A stretch of 64,000 nt of DNA from Thalassia testudinum (Eukaryota; Streptophyta; Magnoliopsida; Alismatales; Hydrocharitaceae), in the NCBI GenBank assembly GCA_037157565.1, contig JAZHRO010000002.1, forward strand, positions 31,516,501 to 31,580,500. Reading direction: 5' to 3'. The notes below the pieces were generated by a model. That model made no database searches. It was not told the DNA's origin and saw only the letters and a list, made by a program, of their open reading frames with translations. This document shows, piece by piece, positions 35,662 through 47,171 of this stretch (positions are counted from its first letter, which is position 1; each line of letters starts with the position of its first letter). The translations under genes and the position numbers were made by a program.

Positions 35662-36651
35662 CTGCAATACAAGCAATCAAACCTGTCCTTAAGTGGGCTA
35701 GCCTAAAGACCTACAGACTCCCACAACCCATCTTGAGATAAAGGAACAATTTGATCTACTTCTGTCTATTCAATCCAACCAGTTTGAAGGAGGGACTGGG
35801 GAGAAGGTTCTTTCGGCTTATGCCTCTGATTCCTAGTGTACCCCCCAGCCACGATCGTTTGATTCTACTCCCCTAGCTATACATCAGATTGAACAGTAGA
35901 AATAGACTAATCGAAAATAATCTCATTCTGCACTTTGAAGAGTGAGTCGAATCCTTAAGGCCAACGTCTACTCTGTTTTATTTAGGGCTAGGTTTGAATG
36001 TGCTTTGGAATGTGATGGGCCCTTTATCTAGGTTGTGCCCTTAATAATTGATTGATGTGTGTGTGCATGCACAACCAGTGGTTTTCAAGCAAGATTACTT
36101 TTGATGCAGTGAATTTTAGGGTTCAAATATTACTTAGTAGCTTTTAAGATTCAACTTTAGGTATTTTCAAATAAGTTTTGTTGGCACAACAAGTTTTGAA
36201 AGCACAGGTGAAGATGTTTTCCTTTAAAACTTAAAAGAATGTGGAGTTCCTGGTAAATCCCTAAGAGTTGAACCTAATAGGCAGCTACTTGATGAGTTGA
36301 TTTTAATTGAAGTGGTGCGGCCCAATCAACTCAAACAATTGGCCTATTGCACCACTTAATTAGGCACACAAGTGATTACCTAATCTGATTTCTACTCAAT
36401 TATGTGTTTGGATGTGTGTACCGGCTCTAAAGATCGGTTTACTGGTTGAGTTTGAAAATCAGATGAGGTTGTGTACCTCTGTGAGAATTTTTTTATTTTT
36501 CTTTTTAAATGTGAAGGTTGAGGCGGGTGTAGGTGTCAAACAAACAAACAAAACTAACCTTAGAGTTTATAAGAATACTTAGGTTGATTGATGTTTGTGT
36601 TATTATGTGGTGAAATGAAAACTAATGGGTCGGAGGTGGAGGATAACTTAC
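35662..36651 (-). other. Putative leader intron (N2)
   Basis: Minus-strand donor GTAAGT (36651-36646) and acceptor TTGTATTGCAG ending at 35662, 990 bp apart. ORF-N starts 25 bp downstream of the acceptor. Confidence 0.55.
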
Positions 36652-36793
36652 AGAACCTTCAACAGCACTTTACTCCAATCTACTGCTTTTGCTCATCTCA
36701 AAAGAGTACCTGCAATCACAATAAGAAAGGGGAGAAGTGAGGTAAATGATTCGTAAGTTGGAAAACATGAAAAAAAATCAAAGAGCATCACCT

Positions 36794-36810
36794 CCCCGGC
36801 AACGGTGCCA
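36794..36810 (-). other. Primer-binding site of N2
   Basis: Minus strand TGGCACCGTTGCCGGGG, one mismatch to the tRNA-Asp complement. Confidence 0.85.
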
Positions 36811-36814
36811 AAAT

Positions 36815-38295
36815 CACACAGAATTCATCATCAAAGAGGTTGTTCATTACACTAAACATTACGACTAGAAAGCGGGAAAATAATTACACTAGAAAGCAGT
36901 AAAAAGAATGGGGAGAGAGATATCCTCCTCGACGGTCGCTTGGAGGACGAGCTGGACGGGACGACGCCTGGAAGATGGGGAATGGAGCAGGATGAAGGAG
37001 GACGAAGCAAGAAGGACAGGAACGGGGCAGCACGTTGTCGTCGTAGCGGGATCTGCTTCCGAAAGGGGGACGAAAAATTGACTTTATCTCGCGAGAAGCA
37101 TCCCGGGTGTGGGACAAGCTTCTCTTGAGCTTTGGAGAGGGAGAGAAGAGAAGGAAGGGATGAGAATTTCGTGTGGAGGGGGTCTCCTTTTATAGTTGCA
37201 AGGAGTGAGGGAAATTTGGTCATTTTAATTTAAAAAACATTAAATTAGGGGACTTTAGGGACGGATAAAACCATCACTAAAGCCCCATCGTGGGCGTAGT
37301 GGGGTGGCTGCTCGCGTGCCCGCTCGCCTCCTCTACGCGCAACGCCTTCACATTCTGCCGATGTCAGTCGTCCGATCGTGAGATTGGACGGCTTAACTCG
37401 CCCCTCCATCCGCCTCCTCTGCGCGCAACGCCCACGTGCAATCTCACGTGAGGTGTGCACGTGCAATAGAGTGGGCGCTATCGAGCACCCGCAGCAGCTC
37501 GATCCTCATCGCACGGTCGCACGCGCTCGCTCGCCAGCATCCAACCGCAGCATCACACGAATTTGAACCCGCGCCTTAAGGGGACCGAGTGCCTTATCCA
37601 CTATGTTGCGCGCGTGGATGGGCATGCGATGCATCTTCGTAGCACATGATTTGGACAGTTTGATTGAGATCCAACGGTCGAGATCGCTTCTTCCTTTGGC
37701 TTCAGAGAACGAAGGCGCTAGTCTGAGATCCACTCTTAGCCGTTGGATCTTGATCCAATGGCTGAGAGGTGTGGATGCTAAAGGATTTAGAGGTTGAGGG
37801 TGGCCAGTTGGGTAGCTGAGATAGTGTCACATGGTGCCATCTTGGCCGTCCATCTTTTGGATGATGTAGACGGTGCCACAATTGTCGAATTGAGTCGATT
37901 TTCGCGCCGTTAGGCTACGATAGTCGATCCAAATCCATCCGTGCGATCAGATTTGTCGTTTGAAGTGCGGATTCACACCATCTTGGCCCTTGATCTTCTA
38001 GGATTCCTCGATCTCTATCTGATGCTACAAATGTTTGATTAGGGCGATCTTGGACTCGTTGAACTCCAATTGTCGCCCTGATCACATCTGTATGGTTGGA
38101 TCTTCGAGTCGAGGCCTCGATAAAAAGTTTTCCCTGTCCTTGAACATAAAAGGAGATAATTAACCTCCATTTTATTCAAACTAATCTAAATGCTAGATGA
38201 TGCATGTTGTGCAATATTTATAGTATGTGATGCAATTTTATGCTTAAGAACATGCATAAATAGACATCTTAAGTAGTGTAAACATGTTTACATCA
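36815..38295 (-). mobile_element. 5' LTR of N2, lacking its U5 end
   Basis: The sequence next to the primer site joins directly to the part of the LTR equivalent to about 31073 in the 3' copy. About 275 bp carrying the TGTTGAA terminus are therefore missing. The rest is present: TATA box 37186-37194, hairpin 37254-37281, palindrome near 37740, and the end at TTTACATCA 38295. Confidence 0.8.
37559..37608 (-). promoter_or_regulatory. tRNA-like box A/box B module (N2 5' LTR)
   Basis: Minus strand CAACATAGTGG and GGTTCAAATTC, 50 bp span. Both boxes carry more changes than in the 3' LTR. Confidence 0.5.
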
Positions 38296-38300
38296 AAAGT

Positions 38301-38943
38301 GCATACCTGATTCCAGCATTCCTCATGCAATATGCAAGACAAGAAATTAGATCTAGATACTGCTCATTCAATCATAAATGATACGACCTAAGGGTAGGCA
38401 GCTTCTAGTAGGCAGCTCATGTTGTTGTTGTTTTTCTTTTATACATATATCTACTTATGCACAAACAAAGAAAAGGATAAACAACCACAAAATAAAACAA
38501 AAACCTAAAGCTAAAGAAATGGGAACAGACTCCCAAAAAATTACCCACATAGGGTCCTAAAATAATGGTGGGAAACAAACCCCTAAAATGTATGCGTGAC
38601 CCCAAAACAAGGGTCTTCCAATGAATGTACAGAAAAGTGTTCAAAATCTAACTACTAAAGATCAGCAGAGATGAAGATGATAATCACTCTGGATGTCCTC
38701 CTCCGATGGTGAAAACAAGGTCCACCATAGCGCATCGAGCTTCTACCTTGAGAAATGGAGCTCCCTATGTCCTCCGAGCAATGGAAACAATGTCCACCTC
38801 GGTGTAGTTGAGGCTGGTGCTACAACTCGTCAAGCAGATTTGCGTACCTCGCACAAAAAAGAAAACTAGAGTTAAATTTGCGTCAAATAAAATGTGAACA
38901 AATAAATAAATAAATAAATGCAAGTTTAACAAGCTCGTTGCCT
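38301..38943 (-). other. Leader of element E, part 2
   Basis: Non-coding continuation of 30140-30797 after removal of N2. It includes a short AAAT repeat (38898-38921) and, near the primer site, a T-rich tract followed by GAGGTAC. This resembles the GCAGGTAC acceptor-like site next to the primer site in B copies. Confidence 0.55.
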
Positions 38944-38959
38944 CCTGGCGATGACGCCA
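38944..38959 (-). other. Primer-binding site of element E, degenerate
   Basis: Minus strand TGGCGTCATCGCCAGG, several changes from the tRNA-Asp complement, followed by AGGCAACGAG as in other Athila copies. The LTR edge TG lies 2 bp away at 38962. Confidence 0.6.
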
Positions 38960-38961
38960 TT

Positions 38962-39314
38962 TGAGAAGACGATTTTCGCTTTCGTTGTTTCGCACATAAA
39001 ATTATGCGTTGTCTTAGTATCAAAGTGGTGGAAAATCTCTTAACAAAATAATTAAAATAAACCACTCGAAAGAGTAGGTCATATCCACAAGGAGGCAATG
39101 TCTATTACAAACTCTCACAGGTCAAAAATCTATGTTCATGAGTAATTTCGCAAAGAAATTGATTCAAAATCGCCTTTCAATTAAGAAAACAAGACAAGAA
39201 TTAGCTGATACTGTATTTTCGTAAAATATGGATGGCGTTCTCAAAAAATCACTAGATTAAAATATTATTAATAAAAAATTCCACTCTTCCAATGGCAAAG
39301 AAATGTAAATATTA
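38962..39314 (-). mobile_element. Element E 5' LTR, segment 1 (U5 side)
   Basis: The LTR starts at TGAGAAGACG next to the primer site and contains the Athila-like U5 block CCACAAGGAGGCAATG near 39087. It is interrupted at 39315 by the copia element. TATTA at 39310-39314 is the left copy of the target duplication. Confidence 0.65.
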
Positions 39315-39410
39315 TGATAGGATCTAAAAACTAGGATATGGCTATGCGCACAAATACACAAAAGTGAAATATTAGTAGTACACATAAATTTGCGTAAACA
39401 ATCAAACTAC
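39315..39410 (-). mobile_element. Copia 3' LTR, segment 1
   Basis: TGATAGGATCTAAAAACTAG, closely matching the start of the other LTR at 50261. It is cut by family A at 39411 and continues at 47172. Confidence 0.9.
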
Positions 39411-40865
39411 TGATAAATGACAGTTTATCATCATTTTTATGCATTAAAACAAACCTAACTCTTAGAGTTTATCAACATTCTTATGCACTAAAACAAACCT
39501 AGCTCTTAGGATTTTACTCCGCAAACGGGTTTTTGGGCTGCATTTAGGCATTAACTAGGTTAGGCATGCATTGCATTTTCTTTTGTTGTTTTAATGTGTT
39601 TTTGTGAGTGTTAGGGATGAACAGATATACAGATCTTTAAAACCCTAGCACTCAAGAAGGCAAATGGTGAAGGAGGAGCTCAGACTAACTGGAACTTAGC
39701 TTGATCCAGCTCACCATAGCTGGAACCTAGCTTACTTGGACTAGGGTTAGCTCATCCCAGCTCCATTCAGCTAATCTCAAATGAATGATAGCTCAAGAAA
39801 GCTCATCTTAGCTCACCCTAGCTCAAGTCAGCTCAGATCCAGCTCAACCTAGTTGAGTCTAGCTCATCTCAGCTCCCACTAGTCCACAGGGAGCTTTAGC
39901 TAGCTCAGCTGAGTTGACTAGAGTTCACCCCAGCTCAGATCCAGCTGCATCTAGCTCTACTCAACTCTACCCAGCTAAAGAAGAACTCATCCTAGCTCAG
40001 GAAGCTCAAGTCCAGCTTTCAGGGACTCAGCTTAGCTCAACTTGGTTAAGCTAAGCTATCTTAGCTGTCTCAACCAGCTCAATCCTCCCCGGGAGCACCA
40101 GACCCAGCTCACCTCAGCTCCATTCAACAGAAGCCAGCTCACTTTAGCTTGGCTTAGTAGCTAGAAAAGAACTACCAAGCTAAGCTAGCTAGAGTAGCCC
40201 CATGTTAACCTCTTCAGTAGCTGCTAGCTCCACTTTAGCTCTAGATTCTTCAGATCCAGCTCCTCCCTCCAAACGCTAGCTCCAACACCTCCTCCTCTAC
40301 TCCACCATTAGCTAAGCTAGCTTAGCTCAGCTTAGCTATGCTCTAGCTTCCTTGGCTTTTACCACCTAAAAACCCTACCTAACTACTCCACCAACTAGCT
40401 CCACCTAAGCTCCACATAAGCTAACCCTACTTGGCACCAACCTAGCCTACCCATTACCTCCAAAAGACACCTTAAAGTGGCACCAAACCACCCTAACTAC
40501 CTCCTTGTTGGTGCCACTTTTTCCCTTCAAAAGCCCCCTTCATCTCCACCGCACATCTTCCCTTAAACCCATCCCCACCATCCACATAATCCCCCCTTCT
40601 AGAAAACAAGAAGTTGGCGCCAACCCATGGCACCTCTCCATGGTTGGCACCACTTGGCCACCCATAACCACCCCCCTTACACCCCTTAGGTGGTGCCAAC
40701 CATCCGTAACCCTAGGATCACCAAACCACCTCCATCCTCCCATCTTAGCCCTCCATTTCAAGAGTCACCTTAACCCCTCATCCTACCCTATAAAAAGACC
40801 ACTACCCACCACCATTCAAACCATCCTTGGCTAGCAAATTCCCTCTCATACTCTACCTAGAGCCC
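39411..40865 (+). mobile_element. Family A 5' LTR, U3 only
   Basis: It matches the 3' LTR at 44937 from TGATAAATGA through the AGCT-dense region (39660-40340), a TTGGCGCCAA site at 40614-40623 and the TATA box (TATAAAAAG at 40789), ending at CTAGAGCCC. The rest of the LTR is absent and pol follows directly. A 45-bp tandem duplication sits at the start (39426-39515). Confidence 0.85.
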
Positions 40866-43529
40866 CTCCCACCAACCACAAAGGCGCTTGAACCCTATTA
40901 TGCAGGAGGTGGTAAAAAAGGAGATTATTAAGTGGCTGGATGCTGATATCATCTACCCCATTTCTGACAACTCCTGGGTTAGTCCAACACAAGTTGTGCC
41001 CAAAAAGGCTGGACTAACAATTGTCACTAATGAGAATGTAGCCACTCGAACTGCCTCTTCTTGACGCGTGTGTATTGATTGTAGAAAATTAAACACCGCC
41101 ACCAAGAAGGACCATTTCCTGCTCACCTTTATTGATCAAATCTTGGAGCAGTTAGCTGGATGGGATTTTTACTATTTTTTGGATGGTTATTTCGGCTATA
41201 ATCAGGTAGCGGTTCATCCTGAGGATCGGGACAAGACAACTTTCACCTGCCCCTTCGGAACCTTTGCTTTCCGAAGGATGCCCTTCGGTCTTTGCAGTGC
41301 ACCTACGACTTTTCAAAGGTGTATGCTTACAATATTTTCAGACCTGGTAGGTGAATGTTTAGAAGTCTTTATGGATGACTTCTCTATTTTTGGAGATTCC
41401 TTTGACCATTGTCTCAAAAATATTGAAAGAACTCTCCAAAAATGCATAGAAGTTAATCTGGTCCTCCGTTGGGAAAAAAGTCATTTCATGGTCCAGGAAG
41501 GTATTGTCTTGGGCCATGTTATTTCAAAACAAGGAATTGCAGTAGATAAAGCAAAAATAGATGCTATATCTAAGCTCCCACCGCCCACTACTGTCAAACA
41601 GATCAGATCCTTCTTGGGTCATGTGGGTTTCTACTATCGATTCATACAAAATTTTTCCAAAATCTCCAAGTCCTTAAGTCAGCTACTCACTAAAGACCAG
41701 CCATTTGATTTTAATGATAAGTGCCTGGAGAGTTTTTTGAGGTTGAAAAAAGAGGTTACTAAGGCACCAATTTTACAGGGACCTGATTGGAATAGTCCCT
41801 TTGAATTAATGACAGATGCTTTAATTTTGTTGTAGGGGCCGTTCTAGGGCAAAGAATTGGCAAGAAGCCCGTTGTGATCTATTATGCTAGCAAAACTCTT
41901 GATGATGCACAACGGAATTACACGGTTACTGAAAAGGAACTTCTTGCCATTGTATTTGCCTTAGAAAAATTAAGATCTTATCTTTTGGGTTCACATGTCA
42001 CTATATATACCGACCACTTAGCAATTAAATATTTGCTGACAAAGAAAGATGCGAAACCCCACCTTATCCGTTGGATTTTGCTGCTCCAGGAATTTGACCT
42101 GGAAATCAAGGATAAGGCAGGATCGCATAATGTAGTGGTCGACCATCTCTCTTGTCTTATGATGAATGACATAGTGACCCTACCTGACCAGTTCCCCGAT
42201 GAAAGCATTTTGGCTATTACGACCCTCCCTTGGTTTGTGCCCATCGCAAACTATTTAGCAACAGAACGAATCCCTGCTGATTAGCCAAAAACAAAAAGGG
42301 ATAAGTTCTTTGCTGATATTAAATATTATTTTTGGGAGGAGGCCGACCTTTTCCACATTTATGCCGATCAGGTCATTCGACGATGTGTACCTGATTCTGA
42401 AATCCATGATATTTTGACACATTGTCACTCAATGGCCTGTGGCAGACAATTTTCGGGCAAGAAAACTGCAGCTAAAATCCTTACTGCGGGATTTTATTGG
42501 CCTAGCTTGCACAAAGATGCTCATGACTTTGTTCGGCCCTATGTGCGTTGCCAGAGCATCGGCAACATGACTTGGAAGGATATGATGCCCCTTAATCCTA
42601 TTTTATAGGTTGAAATTATTGATGTTTGGGGCATCGACTTCATGGGACCATTCATCAACTCTGGTGAGTATTTATATATACTAGTCATAGTCGACTATGT
42701 TTCAAAATGGATAGAAACAATACCCACCCACACTAGTGATCACCGTGTGGTTGTCGAATTTCTTAAGAAAAATATTTTCTCAAGATTCGGCATACCAAAA
42801 TCCATTATCAGTGACGGAGGTTCACATTTCACTCACTCACAATTCCGTCACCTTCTTTTTAAATATGGGGTGAATCATAAAATTTCCACACCTTATCACC
42901 CCTAAACCAATGGCCATGCTGAAGTTTCTAATCGAGAAATTAAAAATATTTTACAAAAGACGGTTAGGCCCGACCGTAAAGATTGGTCCACCAAATTGGA
43001 CGATGCTTTATAGGCCTACCGTACTACATTTAAAACTTCGCTCGGCATGTCTCCCTTCCGTCTGATTTTTGGGAAGGCATGCCATCTCCCGGTAGAACTA
43101 GAACATAAGGCTTTTTGGGCAATAAAATAACTCAACATGGATTTATTTGATGCTGGTATCCATAGAAAATTACAATTAACTAAATTGGAAGATTTACGTA
43201 ATTTTTCCTATGAAAATGCGAGAATTTATAAAGACCAAACAAAGAAATTTCACGATAAACATATTGTTCGGAAATACTTTGATGTTAATCAATGCGTTTG
43301 GCTTTTTGATGCAAGATTACGTCTTTTTCCTGGCAAATTAAAATCTAAATGGACCGGCCCCTTTATTGTCTATAAAACATATTCATATGGCACTGTTGAT
43401 CTTTTTGATCCAAAAACTAATTCGACATTTCAAGTCAACGGCCAACGTTTAAAGCCCTATTTTGATCATACGCCTAATCTTCCATCTGAATCTTTTAATT
43501 TTACCAAGCCAGCCACCTTTGATCACTAA
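40866..43529 (+). pseudogene. Family A pol remnant: reverse transcriptase, RNase H, integrase
   Basis: The frame begins at the LTR junction with residues PSHQPQRRLNP, just upstream of the reverse transcriptase core. Visible motifs are RVCIDCRKLN, FRRMPFGLCSAPTTFQRCM and the catalytic FMDD near 41370. RNase H has [15 protein letters not shown] and [12 protein letters not shown]. Integrase has [18 protein letters not shown] and [11 protein letters not shown], which carry the DDE triad. A one-base shift near 41830 separates reverse transcriptase from RNase H. Stops lie at about 41062, 42282, 42606, 42904, 43012 and 43128. Most correspond to Trp or Gln codons in relatives. The frame ends at 43529. 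Gag and protease are deleted, so the copy cannot move by itself. Confidence 0.9.
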
Positions 43530-44936
43530 TGCACACTATGCCCGGCTGAATGGCGTAAAAGATATCACTAGATGGGAGGTAACCCATCATTTCTTTTCCT
43601 GCTTTCCTTTTTCCTTCTTCTTTCAGGTTTTGACCATCCTAAAACTGACCGCACTTTACTAAGGTGATCCCTTTTCCCTCCTAATGCATGAGAACATTGC
43701 ATATCTTAAGTATGGGGGGTTGTTTTTAAATTTGACGATCGATTTAGGATTTTCAAAACCTAAAAATATACATTTTTCTTTAGTTATTTTATTTTCCTGC
43801 TTGCATACCCAAAAAAATATAAATGTTGAAAACTTTTTGAGGAAAAATTTTGAAATCGGGACTAAGGTTGAAAAACTCACTTTTGGTACAATGAGATTTA
43901 ATCTTTAACAAACTAGGGATGAGGATGCGAATCTGATCATTAGAATTTCTGAGTCTATTTTAGACTAGATCAGATATCCTTCTTTAAAAATTCCACCTGA
44001 ACTCAAGATAGTTCAGGTGACTTGATCCTATTTTGTAATGTGGAAAGTATTTGGCTTAGTTTCTATTTCAAAAACATACATGTTCTGAGGAACTTCTTGT
44101 GTTAATTTTCACACACAGGCCAACACTTAAAAACAACTAAAAATTTGAAAAACTCCCTTTTTTGGACTTAGTAAAAGTCTGAAGCAGATCATTGGTTTGA
44201 GTTCCCACCGTCGAGAAAGAGGAAAATGCCTCCTTTGAGGATGTGATGTCAACATGTTACCACCTTGACGTTGCTCCATATCTATATTTCATATCTTTAG
44301 ACAGAGCATTAAAGTGCATTTTAGCAGCTCAAGTGTCTTGGACTGTGCTCTATCTATAGTGTCGAAGTAAGAGCTTGAGTTTGCTTAGAGTACCCCTTTA
44401 CACCGCATTGTGTTTTAGGGTTGTGAGTTCCTAGCTGGTGTCATGGACAGTGCTATCCCGAAGTACTGGTGCCAGAGCCCCCTCGAGGATTGGTAACGGG
44501 AATGATGATCCCAACACATCTGTTGTAAGACTAAGCTAAAAATAAGCATGGGGGAGAATATATATATATATATATATATAAATGTTGGCTTTTCACAAGC
44601 ATAGACACAAGGTTTTAAAGGATTTTGCAAGTTATGAATCAGATTTGTGAGCCAGAAAAATCCTAAAAATAAAAATTTCAAGTCATCTGAATTAACAAGG
44701 GGTTAATTTGTGAATTTTCTGGAGGATATATTGATCCCATTTTGTCTAATGGTTGGATCCAAAATAAATCCCGATGTTTATCCTTAACAAATCCTGTGCC
44801 TCCTGTGTTTAGATCAACCAAGGTCCCTTAATGTTTTTCTCCTCAAAAGTCGAAAAAATTAGATTTCCCAAAAATTCCATTTTCCAAAAAAAGTAAAGTT
44901 TTGCTAAGAGACTAGCAAAATATAAGTATGGGGGTG
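43530..44936 (+). other. 3' non-coding region of family A
   Basis: It starts with the block CGGCTGAATGGCGTAAAAG and GGGAGGTAACCCATC (43540-43590), which other Athila-type 3' regions here share. An internal polypurine-like tract (AAGTATGGGGGG) lies at 43708-43719. A TA dinucleotide run sits at about 44561-44580. The terminal tract ATAAGTATGGGGGTG ends at 44936. No gene seen. Confidence 0.75.
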
Positions 44937-47171
44937 TGATAAATGACAATTTATCATCATTCTTATGCATTAAAACAAACTTAGCTCTTAGAGTTTTGCT
45001 CCGCAAATGGGTTTTTGGGCTGCATTTAGGCATTAACTAGGTTAGGCATGCATTGCATTTTCTTTTGTTGTTTTAATGTGTTTCTGTGAGTGTTAGGGAT
45101 GAACAGATATACAGATCTTTAAAACCCTAGCACTCAAGAAGGCAAATGGTGAAGGAGGAGCTCAGACTAACTGGAACTTAGCTTGATCCAGCTCACCACA
45201 GTTGGAACCTAGCTCACTTGGACTAGGGTTAGCGCATCCCAGCTCCATTCAGCTAATCTCAGCTGAATGATAGCTCAAGAAAGCTCATCTTAGCTCACCC
45301 TAGCTCAAGTCAGCTCAGATCCAGCTCAACCTAGTTGAGTCAAGCTCATCTCAGCTCCCATTAGTCCATAGGGAGCTCTAGCTAGCTCAACTGAGTTGAC
45401 TGGAGTTCACCCCAGCTCAGATCCAGCTACACCTAGCTCCACTCAACTCCAACCAGCTGAAGAAGAGCTCATCCCAGCTCAGGAAGCTCAAGTCTAGCTC
45501 CTGGGGACTCAGCTTGAGCTAAGCTACCTTAGCTCAACTTAGTTGAGCTAAGTTACCTTAGCTATCTCAACCAGCTCAATCCTCCCCAGGAGCACCAGAC
45601 CCAGCTCACTTTAGCTTGGCTTAGTAGCTAGCAACGAACTAGCAAGCTAAATCAGCTAGAGTAGCCCCATGTTAACCTCTTCAGCAGCTGCCAGCTCCAC
45701 TTCAGCTCCAGATTCTTCAGATCCAGCTCCTCCCTCCAAACCCTTGCTCCAACACCTCCTCCTCTACTCCACCATTAGCTAAGCTAGCTTAGCTTAGCTT
45801 AGCTTAGCTATGCTCTAGCTTCCTTGGCTTTTACCACCTAAAAACCCTACCTAACAATTCCACCAACTAGCTCCACCTGAGCTAACCCTACTTGGCACCA
45901 ACCTAGCCTACCCACTACCTCCAAAAGACACCTTAAAGTGGCGCCAAAACCACCCTAACTACCTCCTTGTTGGTGCCACTTTTTCCCTCCAAAAACCCCT
46001 TTCATCTCCACTACACATCTTCCCTTAAACCCATCTCCACCATCCGCATAATACCCCCTTCTAGAAGCCAAGAAGTTGGCGCCAACCCATGGCACCACTC
46101 CATGGTTGACGCCACTTTTAGGTGTCCCTTGGCCACCCATAACCACCCCTCTTACACCCCTTAGGTGGCGCCAACCATCCTTAGCCCTAGGATCACCTAA
46201 CCACCTCCATCCTCCCATCTTAGTCCTCCATTTCAAGAGTCACCTTAACCCCTCATCCTACCCTATAAAAAGACCACTACCCACCACCATTCAACCATCC
46301 TTGGATAGCAAATTCCCTCTCATACTCTATCTAGAGCCCACACCTAAGAGAGAAGAAGAAGAAGAAGATTAAGGGGATATTCTGTCCCTTTGGTGCCTTC
46401 CCCTCTTCTCTTCTCTCTTGTGCCCACGCCAGCCAAAGGAGGAGCCAGGCAAGGAAGACCTTTGGAGGAGGTCTTGAAGGTGGTCCACACCACCTTGGAG
46501 AAAAGCTTGAGGGTGGTGCACACCCACCCTTGGAGGAGAGCATTGAAGGTGGTAGAATCCACCTTAGAGGAGCTTTCAAGGAAGAAGAAGGAGACCCTCT
46601 TTTCAAGCCAAGGAGCAGCTAGGCTTGGAGCAAGAAGACTCCCTTCTTCACCAGATTTTGTAAGAGGATTTGTGTTTCTTTTATTGCTTTTATATTTTTC
46701 AATTCTAGTAGAAGCATTCCTCTACTTGTCTTTGTAGAGAACACAAATTCTGATTAATTGAATTGCCTTCTTTTTAATTTCTTATTGCAATTGTTACCTT
46801 TGTTCTAGCACTTGTTTTCACTTCCACTCCCTAATTACTCTAGGCCTCCACTTGCCTAGAGTGAGCTTAGGTAGTGGACATTTTCTATCTCTTAAGTTTT
46901 AGCTAAGTAATTATAGGTGTTAGTACTTCCCGTCACAATTCGCATTTTGCCCTCATCCTTTCATAACAAAAATAATTACATATTTAAAATATCAAAAAGA
47001 AAGTTGAGATTTATTTTCTAAGCAAGAGAGTTGATTTGCAAGCAACTTGCCTCCTTGGACGACCCTAGATACTCCTCTATCTAGGATTATAAATTTAAAA
47101 GTGTATGCGAATTCACGTGTTACAACGACATTAAAAACCCGCTCTTACAAATCACATGATTTTTCGCATCA
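44937..47171 (+). mobile_element. Family A 3' LTR
   Basis: Full LTR of 2.2 kb, TGATAAATGA to TCGCATCA. AGCT-dense region 45120-45830, TGGCGCC motifs at 45940, 46077 and 46166, TATA box 46264-46272, and the U5 hairpin CCTAGATA/TATCTAGG at 47064-47085. Followed by ACCAC of the target duplication. Confidence 0.9.

Larger units (their letters stand above)
30798..38295 (-). mobile_element. Non-autonomous family B element N2
   Basis: A 7.5-kb insertion with both LTRs, primer site, leader, ORF-N and polypurine tracts on the minus strand. The flanks GAAGT (30793-30797) and AAAGT (38296-38300) agree at four of five bases and are read as the target duplication. The host is the leader of element E. Confidence 0.85.
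39411..47171 (+). mobile_element. Family A element, internally deleted
   Basis: Plus-strand Athila-type insertion in the copia 3' LTR, with flanks ACTAC (39406-39410) and ACCAC (47172-47176), a target duplication with one change. It has a truncated 5' LTR fused to pol, a pol remnant, a 3' non-coding region and a full 3' LTR. Primer site, leader, gag and protease are missing. Confidence 0.9.

Noticed and set aside
39411..47171. CRISPR-like or satellite array suggested by the AGCT-rich repeats
   Set aside because: There is no fixed unit and spacer structure, and the sequence is confined to LTR U3 and matches between LTRs.
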